Origin: Pseudooceanicola antarcticus
GTDB taxonomy: Bacteria > Pseudomonadota > Alphaproteobacteria > Rhodobacterales > Rhodobacteraceae
Length of the DNA: 64,000 nucleotides
Direction: 5' to 3'
NCBI RefSeq assembly: GCF_900215355.1
Contig: NZ_OBEA01000010.1
Coordinates: 62,001 to 126,000 of the forward strand
The notes under the pieces were generated by a model. It was not told the origin of the DNA. It saw only the letters and a program-made list of their open reading frames with translations, and made no database searches. A program made the position numbers and the translations under genes. Below, in pieces: positions 17,410 to 26,945 of this stretch; the first letter of the stretch is position 1; each line of letters opens with the position of its first letter.

Positions 17410-17763
17410 ATGCGATCAAGGCCACATATCGATGTCAGAAGAGTGTCGCGTATTCGCGTCAGCTTCGTCCTGATATTGATCGGAGCCTTGTTTTTCGGTC
17501 TCATTGCCGATGGTTTGCATGCGCATGAGGGCGAGCCTGCCGGGTTAGAGACGCAGATTGTTCAGGTCACCGACGCAAATTCCTCCGTCCACGTTATTCT
17601 GGACGCGGATTGCGGAATTCATCCCGGTTGCGCCGCTGCTCTGATCCCTAACGGGCTTGTCAGCGCAGTAGTTTCGAACCGTAGCACGCGAATGGTAATG
17701 TCGTGGCGGCAATCGGCGTCTTTCGCCGATGACGAATTCATACACGTCCCCATTCTCTTCTGA
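17410..17763 (+). CDS. Small exported protein with Cys-His-Cys cluster
   Basis: A 117-residue protein with an N-terminal hydrophobic helix ending HAHEGEP and the cluster DCGIHPGC. AAGGA ribosome site upstream. It is the first gene behind an FNR-type promoter. It resembles the small proteins at 672 and 12980 in layout. Function unknown. Confidence 0.55.
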   Translation: MRSRPHIDVRRVSRIRVSFVLILIGALFFGLIADGLHAHEGEPAGLETQIVQVTDANSSVHVILDADCGIHPGCAAALIPNGLVSAVVSNRSTRMVMSWRQSASFADDEFIHVPILF

Positions 17764-17973
17764 GCATTCCAGTCAGCGAGGTAGCGAAGCGCCTCCCTTT
17801 CGGCTTTTACGCCAATCGTGACGCTTAGGTTTTTCGACAGGCTCGTAGTCTGGATGTCCGGATTCTACCTGACCGCGCTCCTCACTTCATTCGCTCCTAT
17901 CAACCGTGGATCCGCCGGTTTTCTGCCCTCGCCACGGCCACCGCATGATCTCGACCAGATAAAGGTTCCAAAA

Positions 17974-19035
17974 ATGAACATGTCGTCCCGCATCGCCTAT
18001 ACGCTCGCCACTTTGTTCGTGTCAGCACCAGCTTTGGCCGCTCCGCCTACGGTCTTCATTCCAGAGGGCAGCGCCAATTCAGTCCTGATGGTTCAGGCGG
18101 AGACTGGAAAAGTCCTGCGTCGGATCAATGATGTCGAGGCGGTCCACGGTCTCGCAGGCGCACCCGGCGTGCCGTATCTGGTCGCCGGCAGCTATTCGGA
18201 GATCCCGCGCGAGGATGTCGCGTCGCTAGAAAAGCCCTCCACCGTGTCTGCAGACGATCACGCCGCGCACCACGCACCAAAGGCCGCGCCAATGGGGCCA
18301 CCGGATGCCGGGATCAGTCTTCTCTCGATTCTGGACGCAAAAAGTGGCGATATCCTCCGCCGGATAGAGGTGCCGGGTGCCGTACATCATACGGCAGTTT
18401 CCCCTGATGGACGCTTTGCCGTTGCGACCCATCCGGCAGGTGACGGAATATCGGTGATTGACTTGGCGACTTTCGGCATGACGGCATTTGTCCCGACTGG
18501 ATCGATGCCGAACTATGCAGCGTTCGGAACTGATCCAAATCTCGTCTACGTCTCCAACACCGGTAACGGAACGATCAGCGAAGTAGATCTGTCGCGGGGT
18601 ATCGTTCGTCGCAACTTCATTGCAGGTGACACCCCGGAACATATGGCGGTTTCGCCCGAAACTGATCGACTCTTTGTCGCAGACGCGGACGCAGGTCAGG
18701 TTCTGGAACTGTCTTTGAGTACCGGTGAAAAGCTGCGGACCTTCGAAATTGGCGGCGAGATTCATGGACTGGGGCTGTCAAATGATGGGGCAACTTTGTT
18801 CGTCGCGGGTAGGGGAGAGGACAAACTCGCCTCAGTTGCACTCGCTACCGGGGAAGTGCGCACAGCCACGCTTGCACCAGAACCCTACCACCTGACGGTA
18901 ATTCCAGGCTCCGACATCCTTTATGTCTCAAGCCGTGCAGAGCCCGTGGTTTGGCTCATCGATACCAGCTCACTGCAAACGCGTGAAACAGTTTCTGTCG
19001 AAGGAGAAGGACATCAGATGGTGGCGCTTCCCTGA
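17974..19035 (+). CDS. YncE-like beta-propeller protein, exported
   Basis: A 353-residue protein with a signal peptide ending in ALAAPP, then repeated blades such as HHTAVSPDGRFAVATHP, YAAFGTDPNLVYVSN and EHMAVSPETDRLFVAD, typical of YncE/YVTN propellers. A His-rich insert (DDHAAHHAPKAAP) could bind metal. I start at the ATG following AAAGG rather than the GTG 52 codons upstream, since this gives a proper signal peptide. It precedes the beta-CASP gene by 33 bases. Function unknown; a periplasmic binding or sensing role is inferred. Confidence 0.8.
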   Translation: MNMSSRIAYTLATLFVSAPALAAPPTVFIPEGSANSVLMVQAETGKVLRRINDVEAVHGLAGAPGVPYLVAGSYSEIPREDVASLEKPSTVSADDHAAHHAPKAAPMGPPDAGISLLSILDAKSGDILRRIEVPGAVHHTAVSPDGRFAVATHPAGDGISVIDLATFGMTAFVPTGSMPNYAAFGTDPNLVYVSNTGNGTISEVDLSRGIVRRNFIAGDTPEHMAVSPETDRLFVADADAGQVLELSLSTGEKLRTFEIGGEIHGLGLSNDGATLFVAGRGEDKLASVALATGEVRTATLAPEPYHLTVIPGSDILYVSSRAEPVVWLIDTSSLQTRETVSVEGEGHQMVALP

Positions 19036-19068
19036 AGGGCTGCCGATGGGAATGAAAGGCACAGGATC

Positions 19069-20454
19069 ATGGCACAGGACACTCGCCCAACACTTCGTTT
19101 TCTGGGAGCCGCCGGAACAGTAACCGGATCGCGCTATCTGATTGAAACCGGGGATCGCCGCATTCTAGTTGATTGTGGCTTGTTTCAAGGCTTCAAATCG
19201 CTGCGGGACCGCAACCGCAAGGCGTTTCCGGTACGCCCCACCACCATTGACACCGTACTTCTGACGCACGCGCATCTCGATCATTCAGGCTATCTGCCTG
19301 CGCTGATCCGCGGCGGGTATCGAGGGAAGGTGATGTGTACCGAAGCGACGGAGGAACTCTGCGGCCTGATCCTGCCGGACAGCGGCCATATCCAGGAAGA
19401 GGAGGCACGTTTTGCCAAAAGGCACCGATACTCCAAGCACAAGAACCCCAAGCCGCTCTACACGTTGAAAGATGCTCAGGCGGCGCTTGAGCATTTGCAC
19501 AGAGTTCCCTTCAACAGCACAGTCGATGTTGGTGACGGAATATCCGCAGAGTTCATCCCGGCGGGCCATTTGCTCGGTGCGGCGCAGATCCGTATCAGAC
19601 TGCCAGGAAGGACAATCCACTTCAGTGGCGACCTCGGCCGACAGAACGACGCACTGATGCGACCACCACAACCGTTCTCAGGTGCGGACGTGTTGGTTTG
19701 TGAATCCACCTATGGCAATCGCCATCACGCAGCCATCGACGCGGAGGAAGAGCTTCTGCCAATCCTGAAACGTGTTTTCGGGCGGGGCGGTACGGTTCTC
19801 ATCCCCTCATTCGCGGTTGGGCGCGCGCAGGGGCTTATGTATCACATTGCACGCCTGCAAAACCGCGGCGAGATCCCATATGTGCCGGTTTATCTCAACT
19901 CGCCAATGGCGATCGACGCGACCGAAATCTACCACGGCCATCACGAAGAACATCACGTTGCCTGGGAGGATTGCCTTGCGATGTTCCAGATCGCCAAGCG
20001 GGTCACTTCGGTCGAGGAGTCGAAGAAGCTGAACACGCAGCATGGCCCGATGATCATCATTTCGGCGAGCGGCATGTTGACCGGCGGGCGGATCCTGCAT
20101 CACCTCGCCAGCTTCGGCGGCGACCCGCGCAACGCAATCCTGCTGTCGGGCTTTCAGGCTGGCGGTACCCGCGGGGCGGCACTGGCCGCTGGCGCGGACA
20201 GTCTGCGCATGTTCGGTCGAGATTTCCCGATCAGGGCAGAGGTGATCCAGCTCGAAGCCTTTTCCGGACATGCCGATGCCGAAGAGTTGCTGGCCTGGAT
20301 GCGCGCGTCGGATCGCGCGCCGCGCATGACCTATGTGACTCACGGCGAACCTTCTGCCTCGGACCGGCTGCGCTGGCGGATCGAACATGAACTCGGCTGG
20401 CCTGCCCGCGCCCCCGAACACCTCGAAACGATCCGGCTGGACAATCCAAAATGA
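19069..20454 (+). CDS. MBL-fold/beta-CASP RNA-metabolising hydrolase
   Basis: A 461-residue metallo-beta-lactamase with the zinc motif HAHLDHSG near residue 66, a beta-CASP region and the C-terminal RNA-specificity part (SGHADAEELLAWM, THGEPSASDRLRWRIEHELGW). Family members are RNA endo- or exonucleases (CPSF-73/Ysh1-like). It overlaps the next gene by 4 bases, forming a trio with an AMP-phosphorylase-like enzyme and a PRPP synthetase. RNA breakdown feeding nucleotide recycling is inferred from this context. Confidence 0.9.
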   Translation: MAQDTRPTLRFLGAAGTVTGSRYLIETGDRRILVDCGLFQGFKSLRDRNRKAFPVRPTTIDTVLLTHAHLDHSGYLPALIRGGYRGKVMCTEATEELCGLILPDSGHIQEEEARFAKRHRYSKHKNPKPLYTLKDAQAALEHLHRVPFNSTVDVGDGISAEFIPAGHLLGAAQIRIRLPGRTIHFSGDLGRQNDALMRPPQPFSGADVLVCESTYGNRHHAAIDAEEELLPILKRVFGRGGTVLIPSFAVGRAQGLMYHIARLQNRGEIPYVPVYLNSPMAIDATEIYHGHHEEHHVAWEDCLAMFQIAKRVTSVEESKKLNTQHGPMIIISASGMLTGGRILHHLASFGGDPRNAILLSGFQAGGTRGAALAAGADSLRMFGRDFPIRAEVIQLEAFSGHADAEELLAWMRASDRAPRMTYVTHGEPSASDRLRWRIEHELGWPARAPEHLETIRLDNPK

Positions 20455-21965
20455 CAGAAATCGACAATACGCTCGCCCTGTCCCGCGCGGGGATCGACAC
20501 TTACCGGCAACCCGTTGTCTTCATGCGCGAAGACTGCCACGTCTGCCGCGCCGAAGGCTTCGCAGCCCTGACCCGGATCGAGGTCACGCTCGGCGACAGG
20601 TCGGTGATTGCCACGCTGAACGTGTTGACCAATGGCGACTGGCTGCCCGACGACACTGCCGCCTTGTCGGAAGAAGCCTGGGCCGCCCTGAAGCCCCAAC
20701 CGGGGGACCGGGCAAGTTTTACGCACCCGGAGCCACCGGACTCCGTCTCAGCGATCCGCGCCAAGGTCTATGGAGAAACCCTTGAGCAGCAAAGGTTCGA
20801 CGCAATCATTCGTGACGTCCTCGATCATCGTCTCTCCGATCTCGATCTGGCAGCCTTCATCACCGCCTGCGCGGGCGACCGGCTTTCGATTGCGGAAACC
20901 ATCGCACTGACCCGATCCATGCAGGCGGCGGGCGAAACGCTGGATTGGGGCGGCGCCGAGATCTACGACAAGCATTGCGTCGGGGGGCTTCCAGGAAACC
21001 GCACCACGCCGATCATCGTTTCGATCATCGCGGCGGCGGGGCTGATGATCCCCAAGACCTCTTCTCGCGCGATCACTTCCCCCGCAGGCACGGCCGACAC
21101 GATGGAGGTCATGGCTCCCGTCTCGCTCGACATCCCCGCGTTGAGACGCGTCGTCGAGGCTGAGGGCGGGTGCATCGTTTGGGGGGGCAACCTCGCTCTC
21201 AGCCCTGCGGACGATGTTCTGATCCGGATTGAACGGCCACTCGATTTCGACAGCGACGGACAGCTGGTGGCGAGCGTCTTGTCGAAGAAGGCTGCGGTCG
21301 GTGCGAAGCGCGTGCTGATCGATGTGCCCGTCGGACCAACGGCCAAGGTCCGCTCGGCGGAAACCGCCGCTGCGCTGGCAGAGCGGCTCCGCGCCGTTGG
21401 CAAGGCCATCGGCCTGACGCTCTCGATCCATCAAAGCGACGGGACTGCACCTGTCGGACGCGGAATTGGACCCGCACTTGAAGCCCAAGATGTCCTTGCC
21501 GTGCTACGCCGCAACGAGAACTTCCCTGTCGACCTGCGCGACCGTGCACTCGACATCGCTGGAGCGCTGCTGGACCTTGTCCCCGAGACGGGCGGCGCGG
21601 GCGGGCGAAAGGTGGCCGCACAGCTGCTCGACAGCGGCGCTGCCGAGGCGAAGTTCATTGCGATTTGCGATGCACAAGGCGGTTTCACTGAGCCCGGTGA
21701 GGCGCGTTATCATGCGGTGATCACCTCCCGCACGGCGGGGCGCCTCATTGCGATTGACAATCGCCGCATCGCGCGCACAGCGAAACTCGCCGGCGCACCG
21801 CGGCAGCAGCTCGCAGGGCTGCGCCTTCTGGTCCAGATCGGTGACCATATCGAATTTGGCAAGCCGCTGTTCGAGATCCACGCCGAAACGCTGGGAGAAC
21901 TGGAATACGCCCGCTCCTATGCCGAGGCGCAATTGGGACTTTGCACAATTGAGGAGGCAAACTGA
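20451..21965 (+). CDS. Thymidine/AMP phosphorylase family protein
   Basis: A 504-residue protein. The first 80 residues form the extra N-terminal domain found in AMP phosphorylases but not in bacterial DeoA. The phosphorylase core follows with KHCVGGLPGNRTTPI and SSRAITSPAGTADTMEV. A C-terminal domain carries the GDHIEFGKPLFEIHA stretch. AMP phosphorylase converts AMP and phosphate to adenine and ribose-1,5-bisphosphate. Thymidine phosphorylase activity is the alternative. It is translationally coupled to both neighbours. Confidence 0.85.
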   Translation: MTEIDNTLALSRAGIDTYRQPVVFMREDCHVCRAEGFAALTRIEVTLGDRSVIATLNVLTNGDWLPDDTAALSEEAWAALKPQPGDRASFTHPEPPDSVSAIRAKVYGETLEQQRFDAIIRDVLDHRLSDLDLAAFITACAGDRLSIAETIALTRSMQAAGETLDWGGAEIYDKHCVGGLPGNRTTPIIVSIIAAAGLMIPKTSSRAITSPAGTADTMEVMAPVSLDIPALRRVVEAEGGCIVWGGNLALSPADDVLIRIERPLDFDSDGQLVASVLSKKAAVGAKRVLIDVPVGPTAKVRSAETAAALAERLRAVGKAIGLTLSIHQSDGTAPVGRGIGPALEAQDVLAVLRRNENFPVDLRDRALDIAGALLDLVPETGGAGGRKVAAQLLDSGAAEAKFIAICDAQGGFTEPGEARYHAVITSRTAGRLIAIDNRRIARTAKLAGAPRQQLAGLRLLVQIGDHIEFGKPLFEIHAETLGELEYARSYAEAQLGLCTIEEAN

Positions 21966-22855
21966 TGACCATTATCGCCCCCTTTCCCGGCATGGAGCCA
22001 TTGGCGCGCAGAATGGCGGCGACATCCGGTGCCGAAATCCAGCCGGTGGACTTGCACCATTTTCCCGATGGTGAAACCCTCGTGAAGCTCGGCGGCGATC
22101 CTGCAGGACGCGAAATCGCCTTCCTCGCCACGTTGCGCGATCCTGATCGGCTGGCGTTGCCTCTGCGTTTCGCAGCTCTGACGGCGCGCGAACTTGGGGC
22201 CGCGCGTGTGGGGCTGGTCGCGCCCTATCTTGGCTACATGCGCCAGGACAAGCGGTTTCATCCACGCGAAGCTGTGAGCGCCCCGATCTTCGCGGGATTT
22301 CTTGATGAATGTTTCGACTGGGTGATGACCGCTGACCCCCATCTGCATCGCAACCCGAGCCTTTCAGCGCTGTTCCGCATTCCCGCATATCGTGTCGCCA
22401 CAGCCCCTCTGCTGGCCGACTGGATTGCGGCGAACGTTCCAGAGGCCGTGCTCCTTGGGCCTGACAGCGAAAGCCAGCAATGGGTGGCTGAAGTCGCCAG
22501 GCTCGCCGGACGCCCCTACGAAGTGCTGACAAAACATCGCTCCGGGGATCGGCAGGTCGAGATCAGCCTGCCGGGCAGCGCCGTTTTCCGACAGGGGACA
22601 CCCGTGATCCTCGATGATATCGCCTCGTCCGGACACACGCTGATCCGAACGCTCGAACAACTCGAGCAGGCCGGTGCCCGACCTGCGACTTGCGTAATTA
22701 TCCACGCGGTTTTCGCACACGGCGCAGAGGAAGCAATCCGCCATGCCGGTGCCGCGCGGATCGTCAGTACCGATACGATTCCACACTCAACGAACGCAGT
22801 CTGCGTCGGCGAGCTGTTAGCGACAGAAATGAAAGTTGCTCAATGCGCCACTTGA
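21965..22855 (+). CDS. Ribose-phosphate pyrophosphokinase, short form
   Basis: A 296-residue PRPP synthetase-family protein with the N-terminal segment VDLHHFPDGETLVK, the ATP-side GYMRQDKRF and the PRPP-binding loop ILDDIASSGHTL. It is shorter than the housekeeping class I enzyme (about 310-315) and resembles archaeal-type short forms. It has a GGAGG site and overlaps the phosphorylase stop by one base. It would link ribose phosphates to PRPP; whether it acts on ribose-5-phosphate or is adapted to the phosphorylase product is unknown. Confidence 0.85.
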   Translation: MTIIAPFPGMEPLARRMAATSGAEIQPVDLHHFPDGETLVKLGGDPAGREIAFLATLRDPDRLALPLRFAALTARELGAARVGLVAPYLGYMRQDKRFHPREAVSAPIFAGFLDECFDWVMTADPHLHRNPSLSALFRIPAYRVATAPLLADWIAANVPEAVLLGPDSESQQWVAEVARLAGRPYEVLTKHRSGDRQVEISLPGSAVFRQGTPVILDDIASSGHTLIRTLEQLEQAGARPATCVIIHAVFAHGAEEAIRHAGAARIVSTDTIPHSTNAVCVGELLATEMKVAQCAT

Positions 22856-22882
22856 CCTTCCAGTTACTGGAAGAATTAGGTT
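22852..22882 (+). promoter_or_regulatory. CueR-type promoter of the second copper ATPase
   Basis: TTGACC, 19 bases, TAGGTT, with the dyad TTCCAGTTACTGGAA in the spacer. It is almost identical to the copA promoter and starts within the stop region of the PRPP synthetase gene. Confidence 0.88.
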
Positions 22883-22920
22883 TGAGGCAATGAGCTAGAA
22901 ATACGGGAAAGGATCCCCGA

Positions 22921-25281
22921 ATGAACAACCATCACGAACATGCCAACGGATCTGACGATCAAGTTCCTTCTGGCTACGCGGGCACGGTCTTCACTTGCCC
23001 GATGCACCCCGAGGTACGCCGCGCCGAACCGGGAGATTGCCCGAAATGCCAGATGCATCTGGTGCCGGAGGGCGAGCCCTCGCAACACCACGCCCATCAT
23101 CAGCACACGGGCGACGCGGTGGAGCCAAACCACTTGGACTCGGTTCCCAACGACTACACTGGCCCGGTTTATACCTGTCCGATGCACCCTCAGGTGCGCC
23201 AGACGCATCCCGGGTCTTGTCCGATCTGCGGTATGGGGCTGGAACTGGAATCGGCCGCCATGGAAGCGGAAGGCCCGAACCCGGAGCTTGTGGACTTCAG
23301 CCGTCGTTTCTGGGTGGGGGCCATTTTGACCGTACCGCTCCTTGTGCTGACCATGGGCCCCTATCTTGGCCTGAGCGGGGTGCGCGAGATATTCGGTGAA
23401 CGCGTCACCCTCTGGGTCGAACTCGCGCTCGGGACACCCGTTGTCTTTTGGTCCGGCTGGCCTTTCCTTGTTCGTGGCTGGAACTCGTTCCGGACAAGGA
23501 ACCTCAATATGTTCAGTCTCATTGCCATGGGTGTAAGCGCCGCATGGCTGTTCAGCATCATCGCCGTCCTGGCACCGGGCATATTCCCCGATGGGTTCCG
23601 GGATGCCGAAGGGCATGTCGGCGTCTATTTCGAGGCGGCGGCTGTGATCGTCACGCTGGTCCTTGTGGGACAGGTGATGGAGCTGCGCGCTCGCGAAGGC
23701 ACTGGCAAGGCGATCCGTGCTCTTCTGGATATGGCCGCCAAGACGGCACGTATTATCCGCGACGACGGAAGCGAGGAAGAGGTTCCATTGGAACAGGTCC
23801 AGGTCGGCGACCGACTACGTGTGCGACCCGGTGACAAGGTGCCGGTCGATGGTATGGTCGTCGAAGGCAGGTCCTCAGTTGACGAAAGCATGATCACGGG
23901 CGAGCCGGTACCGGTAGAAAAGGTCGGAGGAGACCCTGTAACGGGCGCCACGATCAACGGAACCGGCAGCCTGATCATGGAGGCGACGCGCGTCGGCGCC
24001 GACACGATGCTGAGCCAAATCGTCGAGATGGTGGCCAATGCGCAGCGGTCTCGCGCGCCGATCCAGAAATACGCCGACAAGGTCTCCGGATATTTCGTGC
24101 CTGCAGTTATTGGCATCGCCGTGCTGGCCTTCATTGGCTGGGCCATTTGGGGCCCGGTCCCGGCCCTTTCCTATGCTCTTATTGCGGCCGTTGCCGTTCT
24201 CATCATCGCTTGTCCCTGTGCCCTCGGCCTTGCGACACCGATGTCTATCATGACGGCGACGGGGCGCGGCGCGCAGGCGGGTGTCCTGATCAGGAATGCA
24301 GAGGCACTGGAACGGTTCGAGAAGGTCGATACCCTGATCGTCGACAAGACCGGCACGCTGACGGAAGGCAAGCCGAAACTTGTCGGCGTCTACCCTGAAC
24401 CGGGTCACGATGAGGTAGAAGTGCTTCGGCTTGCCGCATCGCTGGAACGCGGCTCCGAGCATCCTCTCGCGGAAGCCATCGTACGCGGTGCTGAAGAGCG
24501 TGGCGTCGACCTGGCAAAAGCCGACGCCTTCGAGGCGGTCACCGGCAAGGGCGTCAAAGGCACGGTGGACGGGCGGGTAGTGGCGCTCGGCAACGTGAAA
24601 CTCCTGACTGACCTCGGACTTGATGCAGCAGAGCTTCGGGACAAGGCGGATGCCCGTCGGGATAATGGCGAAACGGTTATGTTTGTCGTCGTCGAGAATG
24701 ACGTTGCCGGTCTTGTCAGCGTCGCAGACCCGGTAAAGGCGACCACACCGGCCGCCCTGAAGGAACTGCACGCACTTGGGTTCCGTATTATCATGGCGAC
24801 GGGAGACAATGAGCGTACCGCTAGGGCCGTCGCGTCCAGTCTAGGCATCGACGAGATCCGCGCCGATGTGATGCCGGAAGACAAAGCGAAGATCATCAAG
24901 GAACTTCAGGCCAAGGGGCACAAGGTTGCCATGGCCGGCGACGGTGTCAACGATGCACCTGCCCTGGCTCAGGCCGATGTCGGGATTGCCATGGGCACCG
25001 GCGCCGATGTGGCCATTGAGAGCGCAGGGTTCACGCTCGTCAAAGGGAACCTCGACGGTATCGTGCGTGCGCGCAAACTCGCCCGCGCGACCATGCGGAA
25101 CATACGCCAGAACCTGTTCTTTGCTCTGATCTACAACACTGCGGGCGTGCCCGTCGCTGCGGGGATCTTGTTCCCATTCCTCGGGATCTTGATCAGTCCG
25201 ATGTTTGCGGCCTTTGCCATGAGCGCTTCCTCAATCTCGGTCGTCCTAAACTCCCTTCGGCTACGGCGCGCGCAGATTTGA
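22921..25281 (+). CDS. Copper P1B-type ATPase with two CPMHP zinc-ribbon-like domains
   Basis: A 786-residue copper pump. Instead of HMA domains it has two tandem heavy-metal-binding domains, each with TCPMHP followed by a C-x2-C or C-x2-M-type pair (DCPKCQMH and SCPICGMG). The region between them is His-rich. The core has ACPCALG near residue 430, DKTGTLT near 474 and GDGVNDAP near 673; MSASS in the last helix marks Cu+ specificity. These N-domains are common in SilP/CopA2-like pumps. Promoter is a CueR-type site 39 bases upstream. It may differ from CopA in speed or in loading a specific periplasmic partner. Confidence 0.93.
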   Translation: MNNHHEHANGSDDQVPSGYAGTVFTCPMHPEVRRAEPGDCPKCQMHLVPEGEPSQHHAHHQHTGDAVEPNHLDSVPNDYTGPVYTCPMHPQVRQTHPGSCPICGMGLELESAAMEAEGPNPELVDFSRRFWVGAILTVPLLVLTMGPYLGLSGVREIFGERVTLWVELALGTPVVFWSGWPFLVRGWNSFRTRNLNMFSLIAMGVSAAWLFSIIAVLAPGIFPDGFRDAEGHVGVYFEAAAVIVTLVLVGQVMELRAREGTGKAIRALLDMAAKTARIIRDDGSEEEVPLEQVQVGDRLRVRPGDKVPVDGMVVEGRSSVDESMITGEPVPVEKVGGDPVTGATINGTGSLIMEATRVGADTMLSQIVEMVANAQRSRAPIQKYADKVSGYFVPAVIGIAVLAFIGWAIWGPVPALSYALIAAVAVLIIACPCALGLATPMSIMTATGRGAQAGVLIRNAEALERFEKVDTLIVDKTGTLTEGKPKLVGVYPEPGHDEVEVLRLAASLERGSEHPLAEAIVRGAEERGVDLAKADAFEAVTGKGVKGTVDGRVVALGNVKLLTDLGLDAAELRDKADARRDNGETVMFVVVENDVAGLVSVADPVKATTPAALKELHALGFRIIMATGDNERTARAVASSLGIDEIRADVMPEDKAKIIKELQAKGHKVAMAGDGVNDAPALAQADVGIAMGTGADVAIESAGFTLVKGNLDGIVRARKLARATMRNIRQNLFFALIYNTAGVPVAAGILFPFLGILISPMFAAFAMSASSISVVLNSLRLRRAQI

Positions 25282-25402
25282 GGGGAAACAAGAACGATCG
25301 CGAGGTCCATCAGACCGTTCAATAAACAGTATTGGGTACAATCCATCGCCGGAGAAGGGGCAACAGCGTTCAGACAATCACCTGCAAACCAAGGAGACCA
25401 AA

Positions 25403-25885
25403 ATGACCTACATTTCCAGACAGATGATCTTAGCCATTGCTGTGGTGTGGGGGCTGCCAGTCGGCGCCCAAGACAGCGGGCATATGACAGATAATGGGGC
25501 GATGAGTCAGATGATGAGCTCCGGACTGTTCCTGCCAAACATGGATGCAGCCAAGGGGCGTGCGCTGTTCGCCTCGAAAGGCTGTGTCGTTTGTCATTCT
25601 ATCAACGGGGTCGGAGGCGAGGATGCCCCCGCCCTTGATGCAGCGTATATGGACCTGCCAATGAACCCGTTTGAATTTGCCGCCCGAATGTGGCGCGGCG
25701 CGCCGGCGATGGTCGCTGCCCAAGAGGATGAGCTCGGCGGGCAAATTGAATTCACAGGTCAGGAGCTTGCCGATATCATCGCGTTCGTTCACGATTCCGA
25801 AGAACAGAAGGCATTCTCTGCCGGCGACATCCCCGAAAAGATTGAAGAAATGATGCACCAAATGGGTGAGGAGGATCACGACTGA
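25403..25885 (+). CDS. Monoheme cytochrome c
   Basis: A 160-residue exported protein with one heme site GCVVCHSINGVGG. It has Met-rich flanks (GHMTDNGAMSQMMSSG and KIEEMMHQMGEEDHD) that could contact copper. A GGAG ribosome site precedes the ATG. It lies 121 bases after the ATPase with no obvious terminator between. An axial Met is likely in LPMNPFEF or near APAMVAA. Electron transfer role inferred. Confidence 0.85.
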   Translation: MTYISRQMILAIAVVWGLPVGAQDSGHMTDNGAMSQMMSSGLFLPNMDAAKGRALFASKGCVVCHSINGVGGEDAPALDAAYMDLPMNPFEFAARMWRGAPAMVAAQEDELGGQIEFTGQELADIIAFVHDSEEQKAFSAGDIPEKIEEMMHQMGEEDHD

Positions 25886-25942
25886 AGCGTCAGGGGATAT
25901 CGCAGTAGAATAAGGCAATGCGTCGAAAGTTTCATTTGCGCC

Positions 25943-26854
25943 CTAAGATGCCGATCCTATGGCGGACCGCTTCTGCGCCAGCCAAAGTAATCCAAATCCC
26001 GCGGCTAACATCGGCAAGGAAAGGACTTGCCCCATCGTAAGCCCCCAGTCACCAAACTGCACAACATACCCAATCGGATTGTTCACGTCTGCGAATTGAG
26101 CGTCGGGCTGGCGAAACAACTCTACAAAACTTCTCGCAAAACCATATCCGGCCAGGAAGAGCCCGCAAATTGCCCCTGGTGTCCTAAGCCATCCGCGCCG
26201 CCACGCAAGGAATAGGAGAGCGAAGCCAAGCAACAGGCCTTCCAAAAGGGCTTCGTACAGTTGCGAAGGATGCCGTGCGCAAATGTCGGTTATTCCCGGG
26301 CATGATTGCGCTGCGTCACCGGGAAATATGACGGCCCAGGGCATGTCCGATGGGCGGCCCCATAGTTCATTGTTTATGAAATTTGCGATCCGGCCCAAGA
26401 ACAAGCCCGGAGGCGTTGCCAGAGCGAGAAGGTCAGCCATGCTCAGGAGCGGCATACGCTGACGGATGCCATAAACAAGCGCGGCAATGGTTACTCCAGC
26501 AAACCCACCATGAAATGACATTCCCCCTTGCCAGACCTTCAGAATTTCTAACGGATTGGCAAGATAGAACCCGCGCTGATAGAACATCACGAACCCTAAC
26601 CGCCCGCCAACGATCACCCCGATGATAATCCAGGTCAAAAGATCCTCAATTTGGCGCGGTGTTAGCGGGGCGCCCGATGCAGGCCACAGAGCGGCGCGTT
26701 TGACCGTGGCAACACAAATTCTCCAGCCGACGAGAAGGCCGATGATATAGGCCAACGCATACCAGCGGAGAGTCAACGTAAACGTGCCGATCTCAACCGA
26801 AAATATATCCGGCCCGATATTTGGGAACGGAAGTGCGGACAAAGGCATGGACAT
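25943..26854 (-). CDS. lgt: Prolipoprotein diacylglyceryl transferase
   Basis: A 303-residue inner-membrane enzyme that adds diacylglycerol to the lipobox Cys of prolipoproteins. Family motifs are present: [27 protein letters not shown] and [15 protein letters not shown] housekeeping copy is expected elsewhere in the genome, so this is probably a second one carried by the island, which encodes several lipoproteins. It follows ccmI by 91 bases on the same strand; LspA and Lnt are also in this window. Confidence 0.95.
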   Translation of the reverse strand: MSMPLSALPFPNIGPDIFSVEIGTFTLTLRWYALAYIIGLLVGWRICVATVKRAALWPASGAPLTPRQIEDLLTWIIIGVIVGGRLGFVMFYQRGFYLANPLEILKVWQGGMSFHGGFAGVTIAALVYGIRQRMPLLSMADLLALATPPGLFLGRIANFINNELWGRPSDMPWAVIFPGDAAQSCPGITDICARHPSQLYEALLEGLLLGFALLFLAWRRGWLRTPGAICGLFLAGYGFARSFVELFRQPDAQFADVNNPIGYVVQFGDWGLTMGQVLSLPMLAAGFGLLWLAQKRSAIGSAS

Positions 26855-26945
26855 TCTTTCTAGTCATTCGGGTGAGGTCGGATCGTGCACATACGCCGTT
26901 CGTGCTCTCTCATGGTTTGTTCATCGCGAGTGAAGCTTCCGCGGG

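Noticed and set aside
23875-24771. 298-codon - strand frame opposite the second copper ATPase
   Set aside because: Antisense shadow, with Arg/Asp-rich low-quality protein and no start signal.
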